A stretch of DNA of 64,000 nucleotides from Streptomyces sp. HSG2 (GTDB taxonomy: Bacteria; Actinomycetota; Actinomycetes; Streptomycetales; Streptomycetaceae): positions 3,286,001-3,350,000 of the forward strand of contig NZ_CP066801.1 of NCBI RefSeq assembly GCF_016598575.1, given 5' to 3'. This document shows positions 47,492-56,260 of the stretch, one piece after another. A program made the position numbers and the translations under genes. Below the pieces are notes generated by a model. That model ran no database searches, was not told the origin of the DNA, and was given only the letters and a program-made list of their open reading frames with translations. The first letter of the stretch is position 1, and every line of letters begins with the position of its first letter.

Positions 47492-48538
47492 ATGCGCCGG
47501 ATTTCCCGTATCTCGGTCGCAGGCGCGGCGACCGCCTCCCTGGCCCTCGCCCTGTCCGCCTGTGGCGGCACCTCCACCGAAGGCTCGTCGGGCTCGAATG
47601 GTGACAAGGGCCTCGCCATCGCCTACGACGTGGGCGGCAAGGGTGACCAGTCCTTCAACGACGCCGCCTACCAGGGCCTGGAGCAGGCGAAGGAGGAGTT
47701 CGGCTACGAGACCGCCGACATCGAGCCCACCGAGGGCGAGACGGACGCGGACAAGCAGCAGCGCCTGGAGTCGCTCGCCAAGCAGGGCTACAACCCGGTC
47801 ATCGGCGTGGGCTACGCCTACGCCTCCGCTGTCAAGGGCGCCGCCGCGAAGTACCCGGACACCACCTTCGGCATCGTCGACGACGCGACAGTCGAGGCGG
47901 ACAACGTGGCCGACCTCGTCTTCAGCGAGGAGCAGGCCTCCTACCTCGCCGGTGTCGCCGCCGCCGAGAGCACCAAGACCGACGTGGTCGGCTTCGTGGG
48001 CGGTGTGGACATCCCCCTGATCCACAAGTTCCAGGCCGGCTTCGAGCAGGGTGTCAAGGACACCGACCCGCAGGTCAAGGTCGTCTCGCAGTACCTGACC
48101 CAGACCGCCGAGGACGGCGGGTTCTCCAGCCCCCACATGGGCAAGACCGCCGCCGAGGGTCAGATCGAGAAGGACGCCGACGTCGTCTACGCGGCGGCCG
48201 GTCTGTCGGGTCAGGGCGTGATCGAGGCCGCCGCGGCCAACGACGTCTGGGCGATCGGTGTCGACTCCGACCAGTACCAGCAGGAGGCCCTGGCGAAGTA
48301 CAAGGACTCCATCCTGACCTCCGCGATGAAGGACGTCGCCAAGGCGGTCTTCAACCTGGCGAAGTCGGTCGAAGACGGTCAGCCGGAGACCGGTATCGTT
48401 CGCGGTGATCTGGAGTCCGGTGAGGTGAGCCTCTCGAACTCGAACCCCGCGTTCGCGGACGACGCCGACCTGCAGGCCGCCGTCGAGGCGGCCAAGGAGA
48501 AGATCATCAACGGCGAGATCGAGGTCTCGACCGGCTGA
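47492..48538 (+). CDS. bmpA: BMP-family nucleoside-binding lipoprotein
   Basis: A 348-residue ABC solute-binding lipoprotein. The signal peptide ends in 'LALSACGG', so Cys24 is lipid-modified. The mature part has the PnrA/BmpA pattern: 'AIAYDVGGKGDQSFNDAAYQGL' near 46-67, 'NPVIGVGYAYASAV', 'VGFVGGVDIPLIHKFQAGF' near 169 and 'VWAIGVDSDQYQQE' near 252. Members bind purine and pyrimidine nucleosides. The start at 47492 is fixed by AGGAG 8 nt upstream. It heads an operon with the ABC ATPase, two permeases and nucleoside-salvage enzymes, which supports the substrate call. Confidence 0.93.
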   Translation: MRRISRISVAGAATASLALALSACGGTSTEGSSGSNGDKGLAIAYDVGGKGDQSFNDAAYQGLEQAKEEFGYETADIEPTEGETDADKQQRLESLAKQGYNPVIGVGYAYASAVKGAAAKYPDTTFGIVDDATVEADNVADLVFSEEQASYLAGVAAAESTKTDVVGFVGGVDIPLIHKFQAGFEQGVKDTDPQVKVVSQYLTQTAEDGGFSSPHMGKTAAEGQIEKDADVVYAAAGLSGQGVIEAAAANDVWAIGVDSDQYQQEALAKYKDSILTSAMKDVAKAVFNLAKSVEDGQPETGIVRGDLESGEVSLSNSNPAFADDADLQAAVEAAKEKIINGEIEVSTG

Positions 48539-48585
48539 GTCCGGTCGCGTCTCGACCGACGTGCAGCTTTCGGGTCGCACCCAGG

Positions 48586-48624
48586 CGACGGGGTACGGGG
48601 AGAACGCCTCCGCGTACCCCGTCG
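48586..48624 (+). terminator. Intra-operon hairpin (attenuator or mRNA stabiliser)
   Basis: A perfect 12-bp stem (CGACGGGGTACG / CGTACCCCGTCG) encloses a 15-nt loop that can pair again (GGAG/CTCC). It lies 47 nt after the lipoprotein stop and before the ATPase. Such hairpins usually let the binding protein be made in excess over the transporter. Confidence 0.7.
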
Positions 48625-48658
48625 TTCGGGTGCCACCCGTTTCGATGCCGTAGGGGCG

Positions 48659-48670
48659 CTACGCGCGTAG
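48659..48670. promoter_or_regulatory. Second copy of the CTACGCGCG palindrome
   Basis: CTACGCGCGTAG is a perfect 12-bp palindrome, 29 bp before the ATPase start. It matches 10 of 12 bases of CTACGCGCGTTA at 47418-47429, in the promoter of the same operon. A shared regulator is likely; none is encoded next to it. Confidence 0.6.
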
Positions 48671-48699
48671 ACCCCATCCCGTCCCCAGGAGAGTGCGCC

Positions 48700-50304
48700 A
48701 TCAACGCGTCCAGCAGCCCTCCCGCCGATGCGGCGGCGGGCGGTCGGCAGACCGCCGTCGAACTCGCCGGAATCACCAAGCGATTCCCGGGTGTCGTGGC
48801 CAACCACGACATCCACCTCACCGTCCGCAAGGGCACCGTCCACGCCCTCGTCGGCGAGAACGGCGCCGGCAAGTCGACGCTGATGAAGATCCTCTACGGC
48901 ATGCAGAAGCCGGACGAGGGCACCATCACGCTCGACGGGGAGCGGGTGGCCCTGCACAGTCCGGCCGACGCCATCGCCCGCGGCATCGGCATGGTGCACC
49001 AGCACTTCATGCTCGCCGACAACCTCACGGTCCTGGAGAACGTGGTCCTCGGCAGCGAGAAGCTGCACGGCATCGGCGCCAAGGCCCGACGCGCGATCAA
49101 GGAGCTCTCCGACCGGTACGGCCTGGACGTCCGTCCCGACGCGATGGTCGAGGACCTCGGCGTCGCCGCCCGGCAGCGTGTGGAGATCCTCAAGGTCCTC
49201 TACCGCGGCGCCCGGACGCTGATCCTGGACGAGCCGACGGCGGTGCTGGTTCCGCAGGAGGTGGACGCCCTCTTCGACAACCTCCGCGAGCTGAAGTCCG
49301 AGGGCCTTTCCGTCATCTTCATCTCCCACAAGCTGGGCGAGGTGCTGTCCGTCGCCGACGACATCACCGTGATCCGTCGCGGCACCACCGTGGGCACGGC
49401 CGTCCCGGCCGAGACCACCCCGCGCCAGCTCGCGGAGCTGATGGTGGGCAGCGAGTTGCCCACCCCCGAGACCTGCGAGTCGACGGTGACCGACCGCCCC
49501 GTCCTCACCGTCGACAAGCTGCGCCTGACGACGCCCGGCGGCAAGGCGCTCCTGGACGACATCACCTTCACCATCCACGCGGGCGAGGTCCTCGGCATAG
49601 CCGGCGTGGAGGGCAACGGTCAGACCGAATTGGTCGACGCCCTCATCGGACTGCGCCACGCCGACTCGGGGTCGATCCGACTGGCCGAGGACGAGATCAC
49701 CGGCTGGCCCACCCGCCGACGCCGTGAAGAGGGCGTCGGCTACATCCCCGAGGATCGCCACCGCCACGGCCTGCTCCTGGACGCGCCGCTCTGGGAGAAC
49801 CGCATCCTCGGGCACGTCACCGAGAAGCCCGTGGCCAAGGGCGTCTGGCTGGACCCCAAGGCGGCCCAGGAGGACACCCGTCGGATCGTCGAGACCTACG
49901 ACGTCCGCACCCCTGGCATCGACGTCACCGCCGCCTCGCTCTCCGGCGGCAACCAGCAGAAGCTGATCGTCGGCCGAGAGATGAGCCACGCCCCGCGCTT
50001 CCTGATCGCGGCCCACCCCACCCGCGGCGTCGACGTCGGCGCCCAGGCGGCCATCTGGGACCACATCCGGGAGGCCCGCCGCGAGGGCCTGGCCGTACTG
50101 CTGATCTCCGCCGACCTGGACGAGTTGATCGGCCTGTCCGACACCCTTCGGGTGATCTACGACGGCAGGCTGGTGGCGGACGCCGATCCGGCCACCGTCA
50201 CCCCGGAGGAGCTGGGATCGGCCATGACCGGCGCCGCCTCCGGTCACCTCGACCACCAAGAGCCGACGACCGGCGATCAGGACCCGGAAGACGAGGCCCG
50301 CTGA
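48700..50304 (+). CDS. Nucleoside ABC transporter ATPase with two ABC domains, apparent ATC start
   Basis: A 534-residue sugar/nucleoside-type double ATPase. Domain 1 (about 20-260) has Walker A '[14 protein letters not shown]' near 55 and Walker B '[11 protein letters not shown]' near 172. Domain 2 (about 275-520) has a degenerate Walker A '[14 protein letters not shown]' near 305 and signature '[15 protein letters not shown]' near 415. The frame has no ATG, GTG or TTG at a fitting place. AGGAG (48687-48691) stands 8 nt before ATC 48700, which starts '[15 protein letters not shown]'. The first GTG (48796) would delete the first strand of domain 1. A sequencing error in an ATG is the alternative. 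Confidence 0.88.
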   Translation: MNASSSPPADAAAGGRQTAVELAGITKRFPGVVANHDIHLTVRKGTVHALVGENGAGKSTLMKILYGMQKPDEGTITLDGERVALHSPADAIARGIGMVHQHFMLADNLTVLENVVLGSEKLHGIGAKARRAIKELSDRYGLDVRPDAMVEDLGVAARQRVEILKVLYRGARTLILDEPTAVLVPQEVDALFDNLRELKSEGLSVIFISHKLGEVLSVADDITVIRRGTTVGTAVPAETTPRQLAELMVGSELPTPETCESTVTDRPVLTVDKLRLTTPGGKALLDDITFTIHAGEVLGIAGVEGNGQTELVDALIGLRHADSGSIRLAEDEITGWPTRRRREEGVGYIPEDRHRHGLLLDAPLWENRILGHVTEKPVAKGVWLDPKAAQEDTRRIVETYDVRTPGIDVTAASLSGGNQQKLIVGREMSHAPRFLIAAHPTRGVDVGAQAAIWDHIREARREGLAVLLISADLDELIGLSDTLRVIYDGRLVADADPATVTPEELGSAMTGAASGHLDHQEPTTGDQDPEDEAR

Positions 50305-51419
50305 TGAAGAAGTTCGACCGGGAGCGTGTGCTCCTCGCGGTGGCCGGACCGGTCATCGCGCTCGCCGTGGCCTTCGCCCTGAGCGCGATCGTGCTGATCG
50401 CCTCGGGCAAGAACCCCGTCGAGCCGTTCGCCCTGATGTTCCAGCAGGCGGGCTACTCCGACGTCCAGGTCCGGATCCTCAACCAGGCGACGCTGTACTA
50501 CATCACCGCCTTGGCGGTGGCCATCGGCTTCCGGATGAACCTGTTCAACATCGGTGTCGACGGCCAGTACCAGCTCGCCGCCATGGCGACGGCGATCGTC
50601 GGCGCCCACGTGGCCCTGCCGGCCGCCCTCCAGGTGCCGCTCCTGCTCCTGACCGCCGTCTTCACCGGCGCGTTCTGGTCGGGCATCGCCGGCGTCCTCA
50701 AGGTCACCCGAGGCGTCAGCGAGGTGGTCGCGACGATCATGCTCAACGCCATCGCCACCGCCGTCATCGGCTACCTGTGGCTGCCGGACGTCTTCGGCGT
50801 CAAGGTCGGCAACAACAACACCACCGGCGTGATGCACGAGTCCGGCTGGATCCCCGGCTTCGACCTGGGCGCCTCCGGCGAGGTCTACGGGCTCATCGTC
50901 CTCGCCGTCCTGCTCGGGGTCGGCTACTGGATCACCCTCAACCGCACGCGCTTCGGCTTCGACCTGCGCGCCTCCGGCGCCTCCGAGACCGCCGCGGCGG
51001 CCAGTGGCGTCGACCCCAAGCGCATGGTGCTGACCGCCATGCTGCTCTCGGGCGGCGTCGCCGGACTGGCGGGACTGCCGATCCTGCTCGGCTCCAGCCA
51101 CACCTTCAACCTCAACTTCCCCACCGGCATCGGCTTCCTCGGCATCGGCATCGCCCTGCTCGGCCGCAACAGTCCGGTCGGCATCGCCTTCGCCGCCCTG
51201 CTGTGGGCATGGCTCGACAAGGCGTCGCCCGAGCTGGACTTCCACGGCTACGACAAGGAGATCGCCGTCATCATGCAGGGCCTGATCGTGCTGTCCGTGG
51301 TGGTCTCCTACGAGGCCGTCCGCGAATGGGGCCTCCGCCGCCAGCAGCGCCGGGTCGGCGCCGAACTGGCCGCCGGTCACGCCCTCGGCCACAACACCAC
51401 GAAGGAGGTGGCCGGCTGA
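50304..51419 (+). CDS. Nucleoside ABC transporter permease 1
   Basis: A 371-residue membrane protein of the BPD_transp_2 type with about nine hydrophobic segments. Family marks are 'TALAVAIGFRMNLFNIGVDGQYQLAAMA' (about 70-97, cited as a region), 'GVSEVVATIMLNAIA' near 138 and 'ASGVDPKRMVLTAMLLSGGVAGLAG' near 233-257. The ATG shares its A with the stop of the ATPase gene, and its own stop overlaps the next ATG (TGATG both times), so the transporter genes are tightly coupled. Confidence 0.93.
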   Translation: MKKFDRERVLLAVAGPVIALAVAFALSAIVLIASGKNPVEPFALMFQQAGYSDVQVRILNQATLYYITALAVAIGFRMNLFNIGVDGQYQLAAMATAIVGAHVALPAALQVPLLLLTAVFTGAFWSGIAGVLKVTRGVSEVVATIMLNAIATAVIGYLWLPDVFGVKVGNNNTTGVMHESGWIPGFDLGASGEVYGLIVLAVLLGVGYWITLNRTRFGFDLRASGASETAAAASGVDPKRMVLTAMLLSGGVAGLAGLPILLGSSHTFNLNFPTGIGFLGIGIALLGRNSPVGIAFAALLWAWLDKASPELDFHGYDKEIAVIMQGLIVLSVVVSYEAVREWGLRRQQRRVGAELAAGHALGHNTTKEVAG

Positions 51420-52684
51420 TGGCCACCGCAACCGACGTCGTCCGGCCCACGCCGGAGCCCGGGGCGCCCGCGTCCCGCCGCCTCTCCCTGCCGGTCCTGA
51501 TGCTGATCATCGCCGGCGGTCTCGCGCTGACCTCGTTCGTCCGCATCGTCACCGGCGCCGACGGCATCACCAACGTCAGTCAGATGTCCACCGCCCTCCA
51601 ACTCGCCGTGCCCATCGGGCTCGCCGGCCTCGGCGGCCTCTGGGCGGAGCGCGCCGGCGTGATCAACATCGGCCTGGAAGGCATGATGATCCTCGGCACC
51701 TGGTTCGGTGCCTGGGCCGGCTTCCAGTGGGGCCCCTGGAGCGGCATCGTGCTGGGTGTGGTCGGCGGAGCCCTGGGCGGTCTGCTCCACGCGATCGTCA
51801 CGGTCACCTTCCGGGTCAACCACATCGTCTCCGGCGTGGCCGTCAACATCCTCGCCCTGGGCGCCACCCGCTACCTCGCCCCACTGGCTTTCGAGGGCCA
51901 CCAGGGCGGCACCGCCAAGCAGTCGCCTCCCGTGGAGTCCCTCGGCCACTTCACGGTGCCCGGTCTGTCCGACGCGCTGGTCTCCCTCAACGACCAGGGC
52001 TGGTTCCTCGTCTCCGACGTGGCCGGCCTGCTGGGCGGCCTCGTCACCGACGTCTCCTGGCTCACCCTGATCGCCATCGCCCTGATCCCCACCACCTGGT
52101 GGGTCCTGTGGCGCACCCCCTTCGGCCTGCGGCTGCGCTCCTGCGGCGAGAACCCGGTCGCGGCGGAATCCCTTGGCGTCAACGTCTACAAGTACAAGTA
52201 CATCGCCGTGATCGTCTCCGGCGGCCTGGCGGGTCTCGGCGGCGCCTTCCTCTCCATCGTCGCCAACCCCTTCTACCTGGAAGGCCAGGTCAGCGGGCGA
52301 GGCTTCATCGGCCTCGCAGCGATGATCTTCGGCAACTGGATGCCCGGCGGCCTCGCGCTCGGCGCCGGCCTCTTCGGCTACACCGACAGCCTGAACCTCC
52401 GGGGCGGCTCGGCCAACGTGCACGCCCTGCTCCTGCTCGGAGCGCTGCTGCTGCTCGCCGGCGCGATCTGGCTGCTGGTGCGCAAGGCCTACCTCAAGGC
52501 CGGCATCACCCTCGCCATCGGAGCCCTGGCCTTCGTCTGGTACAGCACCACCGACGCGGTGCCCAACCAGGTGGTCGCCGCCACCCCGTACGCCATCACC
52601 CTGGTGGTCCTCGCTCTGTCCGCACAGCGGTTGCGGATGCCGAGGGCCAACGGCACGGCCTACCGAAAGGGACAAGGCAAATGA
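51419..52684 (+). CDS. Nucleoside ABC transporter permease 2
   Basis: A 421-residue BPD_transp_2 permease, partner of permease 1. 'LAGLGGLWAERAGVINIGLEGMMILGTWFGAW' (about 69-100, one conserved region), 'NHIVSGVAVNILALGATRYL' near 138 and 'VVSGG'-like 'IVSGGLAGLGGAFLSIVANPFYLEGQVSGRGFIGLAAMIFGNW' region near 263-305 are typical. An extra pair of helices lies at the C-terminus (about 340-415). The gene overlaps both neighbours; its stop overlaps the ATG of the cytidine deaminase gene. Confidence 0.93.
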   Translation: MATATDVVRPTPEPGAPASRRLSLPVLMLIIAGGLALTSFVRIVTGADGITNVSQMSTALQLAVPIGLAGLGGLWAERAGVINIGLEGMMILGTWFGAWAGFQWGPWSGIVLGVVGGALGGLLHAIVTVTFRVNHIVSGVAVNILALGATRYLAPLAFEGHQGGTAKQSPPVESLGHFTVPGLSDALVSLNDQGWFLVSDVAGLLGGLVTDVSWLTLIAIALIPTTWWVLWRTPFGLRLRSCGENPVAAESLGVNVYKYKYIAVIVSGGLAGLGGAFLSIVANPFYLEGQVSGRGFIGLAAMIFGNWMPGGLALGAGLFGYTDSLNLRGGSANVHALLLLGALLLLAGAIWLLVRKAYLKAGITLAIGALAFVWYSTTDAVPNQVVAATPYAITLVVLALSAQRLRMPRANGTAYRKGQGK

Positions 52685-53073
52685 CCCAAGCCGACTGGTC
52701 GGCGCTCCGCCAGGCGGCCCGCGCCGCCATGACCCGCGCGTACGCCCCCTACTCGGGCTACGCCGTCGGTGCCGCCGCCCTGGTCGACGACGGCCGCACC
52801 GTCACCGGCTGCAACGTGGAGAACGCCAGCTACGGTCTCGGACTCTGCGCCGAGTGCGGGCTGGTAGCCCAGCTGCGGTTGACCGGCGGGGGGCGCCTGA
52901 CCCACTTCGTCTGTGTCGACGGCCGCGGCGAGGTCCTGGTCCCGTGCGGCCGGTGTCGCCAACTTCTCCACGAGTTCGGCGGGCCGGAACTGCTGCTGGA
53001 GACGCCCGCGGGCGTGCTCCCACTGGCCGAGATGCTGCCCCAGGCATTCGGCCCCGATCACCTCACCCAGTAA
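52681..53073 (+). CDS. cdd: Cytidine deaminase
   Basis: A 130-residue zinc enzyme that converts cytidine and deoxycytidine to uridine and deoxyuridine. The short homotetrameric type is recognised by 'AYAPYSGYAVGAAAL' near residue 20, the 'NVENASYGLGLCAECGLV' block with the Cys-Ala-Glu zinc/catalytic site near residues 43-62 and 'VPCGRCRQLLHEF' near 86. The start overlaps the permease stop (ATGA). It acts on nucleosides delivered by the upstream importer. Confidence 0.95.
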   Translation: MTQADWSALRQAARAAMTRAYAPYSGYAVGAAALVDDGRTVTGCNVENASYGLGLCAECGLVAQLRLTGGGRLTHFVCVDGRGEVLVPCGRCRQLLHEFGGPELLLETPAGVLPLAEMLPQAFGPDHLTQ

Positions 53074-53095
53074 CCACCGGAAGGAACGCCCGGCC

Positions 53096-54379
53096 ATGGC
53101 CATGGACGCCATCTCCGTCATCCGCACCAAGCGGGACCGCGGCGAGCTCAGCCCCGAGCAGATCGACTGGATCATCGACGCGTACACCCGCGGCGTGGTC
53201 GCCGACGAGCAGATGGCGTCCCTCGCCATGGCGATCCTGCTCAACGGCATGAATCGGGCCGAGATCGCCCGCTGGACGGCGGCGATGATCGCTTCCGGCG
53301 AGCGGATGGACTTCTCGTCCCTCTCCCGGCCCACCGCCGACAAGCACTCCACCGGTGGCGTCGGCGACAAGATCACCCTGCCGTTGGCGCCGCTCGTCGC
53401 GGCCTGCGGGGCGGCCGTGCCGCAGCTCTCCGGCCGGGGTCTGGGGCACACCGGCGGCACGCTCGACAAGCTGGAGTCCATCCCCGGCTGGCGCGCCCTG
53501 CTGTCCAACGAGGAGATGCTCTCGGTGCTCGACGGCGTCGGCGCGGTGATCTGCGCGGCCGGCGACGGTCTCGCCCCCGCCGACAAGAAGCTCTACGCCC
53601 TGCGCGACGTGACCGGCACGGTCGAGGCGATCCCCCTGATCGCCTCGTCCATCATGTCGAAGAAGATCGCCGAAGGGACCGGCTCCCTGGTGTTGGACGT
53701 CAAGGTCGGAAGCGGCGCCTTCATGAAGACCGTCGAGGACGCCCGCGAGCTGGCCTCGACCATGGTGGGTCTGGGCGGTGACCACGGGGTCAGGACCGTG
53801 GCTCTGCTGACGGACATGTCCACGCCACTGGGACTGACCGCGGGCAACGCGCTGGAGGTTCGTGAGTCCGTGGAGGTGCTGGCCGGTGGCGGTCCGGCCG
53901 ACGTCGTCGAGCTGACCGTGGCCCTGGCCCGCGAGATGCTCGTGGCCGCCGGGCTGCCCGACGCCGACCCGGCCAAGGCGCTGGCAGACGGTTCCGCCAT
54001 GGACGCCTGGCGTCGCATGATCGCGGCCCAGGGCGGCGACCCCGACGCCGAGCTTCCCACGTCCCGGGAGCGGCACACGGTCACGGCCGGCGCCTCCGGC
54101 GTCCTCACCCGCCTGGACGCCTACGACATCGGCGTGGCCGCCTGGCGGCTCGGGGCGGGGCGGGCGCGCAAGGAGGACCCGGTGCAGGCCGGCGCCGGCG
54201 TCGAACTCCACGCCAAGCCGGGCGACCGCGTGACCGAGGGACAGCCTCTGCTCACCCTGCACACCGACACCCCCGAGCGGTTCGACTACGCCCTCTCCGC
54301 CGTCGAGGGGTCGTACGACATCTCCCCGGACGGGACGGACTTCACCCCCACGCCGGTCGTGATCGAGCGCGTCGCCTGA
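53096..54379 (+). CDS. deoA: Thymidine (pyrimidine-nucleoside) phosphorylase
   Basis: A 427-residue enzyme that splits thymidine/uridine with phosphate to base and (deoxy)ribose-1-phosphate. It has 'DKHSTGGVGDKITLPLAPLVAACG' near residues 81-104, the family signature 'LSGRGLGHTGGTLDKLESIPG' in two overlapping parts near 108-128, 'KKIAEGTGSLVLDVKVGSGAFMK' near 186 and a C-terminal barrel-sandwich region ending 'VVIERVA'. GGAAGGA lies 10 nt before the ATG at 53096; a second ATG follows at 53102. It ends the nucleoside operon. Confidence 0.95.
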   Translation: MAMDAISVIRTKRDRGELSPEQIDWIIDAYTRGVVADEQMASLAMAILLNGMNRAEIARWTAAMIASGERMDFSSLSRPTADKHSTGGVGDKITLPLAPLVAACGAAVPQLSGRGLGHTGGTLDKLESIPGWRALLSNEEMLSVLDGVGAVICAAGDGLAPADKKLYALRDVTGTVEAIPLIASSIMSKKIAEGTGSLVLDVKVGSGAFMKTVEDARELASTMVGLGGDHGVRTVALLTDMSTPLGLTAGNALEVRESVEVLAGGGPADVVELTVALAREMLVAAGLPDADPAKALADGSAMDAWRRMIAAQGGDPDAELPTSRERHTVTAGASGVLTRLDAYDIGVAAWRLGAGRARKEDPVQAGAGVELHAKPGDRVTEGQPLLTLHTDTPERFDYALSAVEGSYDISPDGTDFTPTPVVIERVA

Positions 54380-54403
54380 TCGAGGACGCGCGAGCGAGGT
54401 ACC

Positions 54404-54443
54404 GGGCGCCGGGGCCGGTGGGCGACCACCGACCCCGGCGCCC
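54404..54443. terminator. Terminator of the nucleoside operon
   Basis: An 18-bp stem with one mismatch (54404-54421 with 54426-54443) and a 4-nt GCGA loop, 25 nt after the deoA stop and before the convergent TetR gene. Confidence 0.85.
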
Positions 54444-54504
54444 TCGTGTCCGCCCCCGCGTGACGAGGACGGCCGTGCCCGACCGCGTCACGCGGGTCGG
54501 CCGA

Positions 54505-55131
54505 TCAGGGCAACAGTTGGCGCGCCAGCGCGTCCGCCGCCCACCGCTCCCAGCGGTCCGGAGTCCAGCCGCGGCCGGTGACGAGCAGACCAAACGTCTC
54601 CGGACCGAGAACGGCGAAGGCGATGTCGGCCGCGGACGCGGCATCGTGGCCGCCTCGCAGCGTTCCCCCGGTCTTGGACATCAGCGCCTCGCTGAACCGG
54701 AGTTGTACCGCGTGGCGCTGCTCCTGATTGGCCTGCCACAGGGCGGCCAACTCCGGGTCGGAGCCCGCCGCGCCGCGCACGACCTCCAGGACCGGGGTGG
54801 CGCGCTGCAGGACGCGGCGCGCTCCGGCGGCCTGGAGGGCGAGCTGGGCCGCCGGGTCGGGTGAGTCGACGACCTCATGTGCCCAAGGGCGTTCCAGCGT
54901 CGCCACCGGGTCGAAGTCCCCGGCGATCACCGTGTCGAGCAACTCCTTCAGCACCGCTCGCTTGGTGCCGAAGGTGAAGTAGACCGTCTGCACGCCGACT
55001 CCGGCGCTCCGGGCGATGTCCTCCACGGTCGTGCCCGCCCAGCCGTGTTCGGTGAACAGTTCGGCGGCGGCGTCGAGCATCCGCTTGCGGGTGCGGTGGG
55101 CCTTTTCGGCGCGGGTCATGGGGGTGGCCAC
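54505..55131 (-). CDS. TetR/AcrR family transcriptional regulator
   Basis: A 208-residue repressor. The DNA-binding domain has 'RMLDAAAELFTEHGWAGTTVEDIARSAGVGVQTVYFTFGTKRAVLKEL' (about 17-64, cited as one domain); the rest is a helical ligand-binding domain of no specific type. It is divergent from a saccharopine-dehydrogenase-like gene, with a perfect 8+3+8 palindrome in the 61-bp gap. It most likely represses that gene and itself. Confidence 0.9.
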   Translation of the reverse strand: MATPMTRAEKAHRTRKRMLDAAAELFTEHGWAGTTVEDIARSAGVGVQTVYFTFGTKRAVLKELLDTVIAGDFDPVATLERPWAHEVVDSPDPAAQLALQAAGARRVLQRATPVLEVVRGAAGSDPELAALWQANQEQRHAVQLRFSEALMSKTGGTLRGGHDAASAADIAFAVLGPETFGLLVTGRGWTPDRWERWAADALARQLLP

Positions 55132-55155
55132 GGTGCCTCCTCGATCCCCGGAACA

Positions 55156-55177
55156 TTGACTGTAGTGAGACTACAGT
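55156..55177. promoter_or_regulatory. Divergent TetR operator overlapping a promoter
   Basis: ACTGTAGT-GAG-ACTACAGT (55159-55177) is a perfect palindrome with 8-bp arms. TTGACT (55156-55161) overlaps its left edge and is a fitting -35 for the rightward gene. A further half-site GACTACAG lies at the rightward start codon (ATGACTACAGCG). Confidence 0.8.
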
Positions 55178-55192
55178 GTTAGTGATTGGAGT

Positions 55193-56251
55193 ATGACTAC
55201 AGCGAAATCGGGTGGCTCGCCCGCCCGGCGGATCCTTGTCGTCGGCGGATACGGAGCCGTCGGCTCGGTCACGACGGCCACGCTCGACGCGTGGTTCCCC
55301 GGGCGCGTGGTGCCCGCCGGGCGGGACGAGGCACGGGCGCGCCGACTGGGCGGGGTGAGCGTCGACGTGACCGACCCCGGTGGAGTGGATCGCGCGCTGG
55401 ACGAACTCGGCGACGTGTCCGCCGTCGTGCTGTGCGTCGAACCCCCCGACGACAGGGTCGCGCGAACCTGCCTGGAACGCGGCGTCCACCTGGCCGACGT
55501 CTGTGCCACCCCCCGGCTGGTCGACGCCACGGCCCGCTTGCACGACACCGCCGTGGCCTCCGGTGCCACGGCCGTTTCGAGCGTCGGCGTGGCACCCGGC
55601 CTGACGAACCTGCTCGCCCGCCGCGCCCACGAGGCCGTCGGCGGGGCGCGACACCTCGACCTGACCGTGATGCTGGGCTCCGGCGAGCGGCACGGCGGGG
55701 ACGCGTTGCGCTGGACGGTGGAACAGCTGGCCGAGGTCACCACGGCCCCCACGCGACGAACTCCACTCCCCGGGTACGGCACGCGAACGGCGCACCCCTT
55801 CCCCTTCTCCGACCAGTACACGCTGGCGCGCACGCTCGACATCCCGTCGGTCACCACCCGGCTGTGCCTGGATTCCCGGCCGTTGACCGCCGCCCTCTTC
55901 GGGCTGCGCCGCACCGGCCTGCTCCGCGCCACCCGCCGACCGGGCGTCCGGCGGATGCTGACCCGTGCCCTCGGCCGGGTCCACCTCGGCGGTGACGGCT
56001 TCGCCCTGCGCGCCGATGCCCGACGCGGCGACCGTCATGCCTCCCTCGCCCTCACCGGGCACGGGCAGAGCCGGGTCACCGGCCTGGTCGCCGCGTACAC
56101 CGTCCGCGAACTGCTCACCGGCACACTCCCCACCGGCGTGCACCACATGGAACAGTTGCCGGCGCTGGCCGCGATCCCGGACATCCTGGCGACCGAGCAC
56201 GGCGTCGAACTCCACGAACCGGAAACCGGAGCGCCTCGGCCTCGTCGATGA
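55193..56251 (+). CDS. Saccharopine-dehydrogenase-like NAD(P)-binding protein
   Basis: A 352-residue protein with an N-terminal Rossmann motif 'RILVVGGYGAVGSVTTATL' near 13-31. 'DVSAVVLCVEPPDDRVARTCLERGVHLADVC' (about 73-103, one region) and 'GVAPGLTNLLARRAHE' near 138-153 are the pattern of saccharopine reductase-like enzymes and trans-acting enoyl-reductase relatives. The reaction is unknown. It is divergent from and probably controlled by the TetR gene. Its end lies 9 bp from the end of the convergent sigma-factor gene. Confidence 0.85.
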   Translation: MTTAKSGGSPARRILVVGGYGAVGSVTTATLDAWFPGRVVPAGRDEARARRLGGVSVDVTDPGGVDRALDELGDVSAVVLCVEPPDDRVARTCLERGVHLADVCATPRLVDATARLHDTAVASGATAVSSVGVAPGLTNLLARRAHEAVGGARHLDLTVMLGSGERHGGDALRWTVEQLAEVTTAPTRRTPLPGYGTRTAHPFPFSDQYTLARTLDIPSVTTRLCLDSRPLTAALFGLRRTGLLRATRRPGVRRMLTRALGRVHLGGDGFALRADARRGDRHASLALTGHGQSRVTGLVAAYTVRELLTGTLPTGVHHMEQLPALAAIPDILATEHGVELHEPETGAPRPRR

Positions 56252-56260
56252 GCGGGAAGC

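Noticed and set aside
48693..48695. GTG 48693 as start of the nucleoside ATPase
   Set aside because: It is out of frame with the conserved protein and lies only 1 nt after the Shine-Dalgarno.
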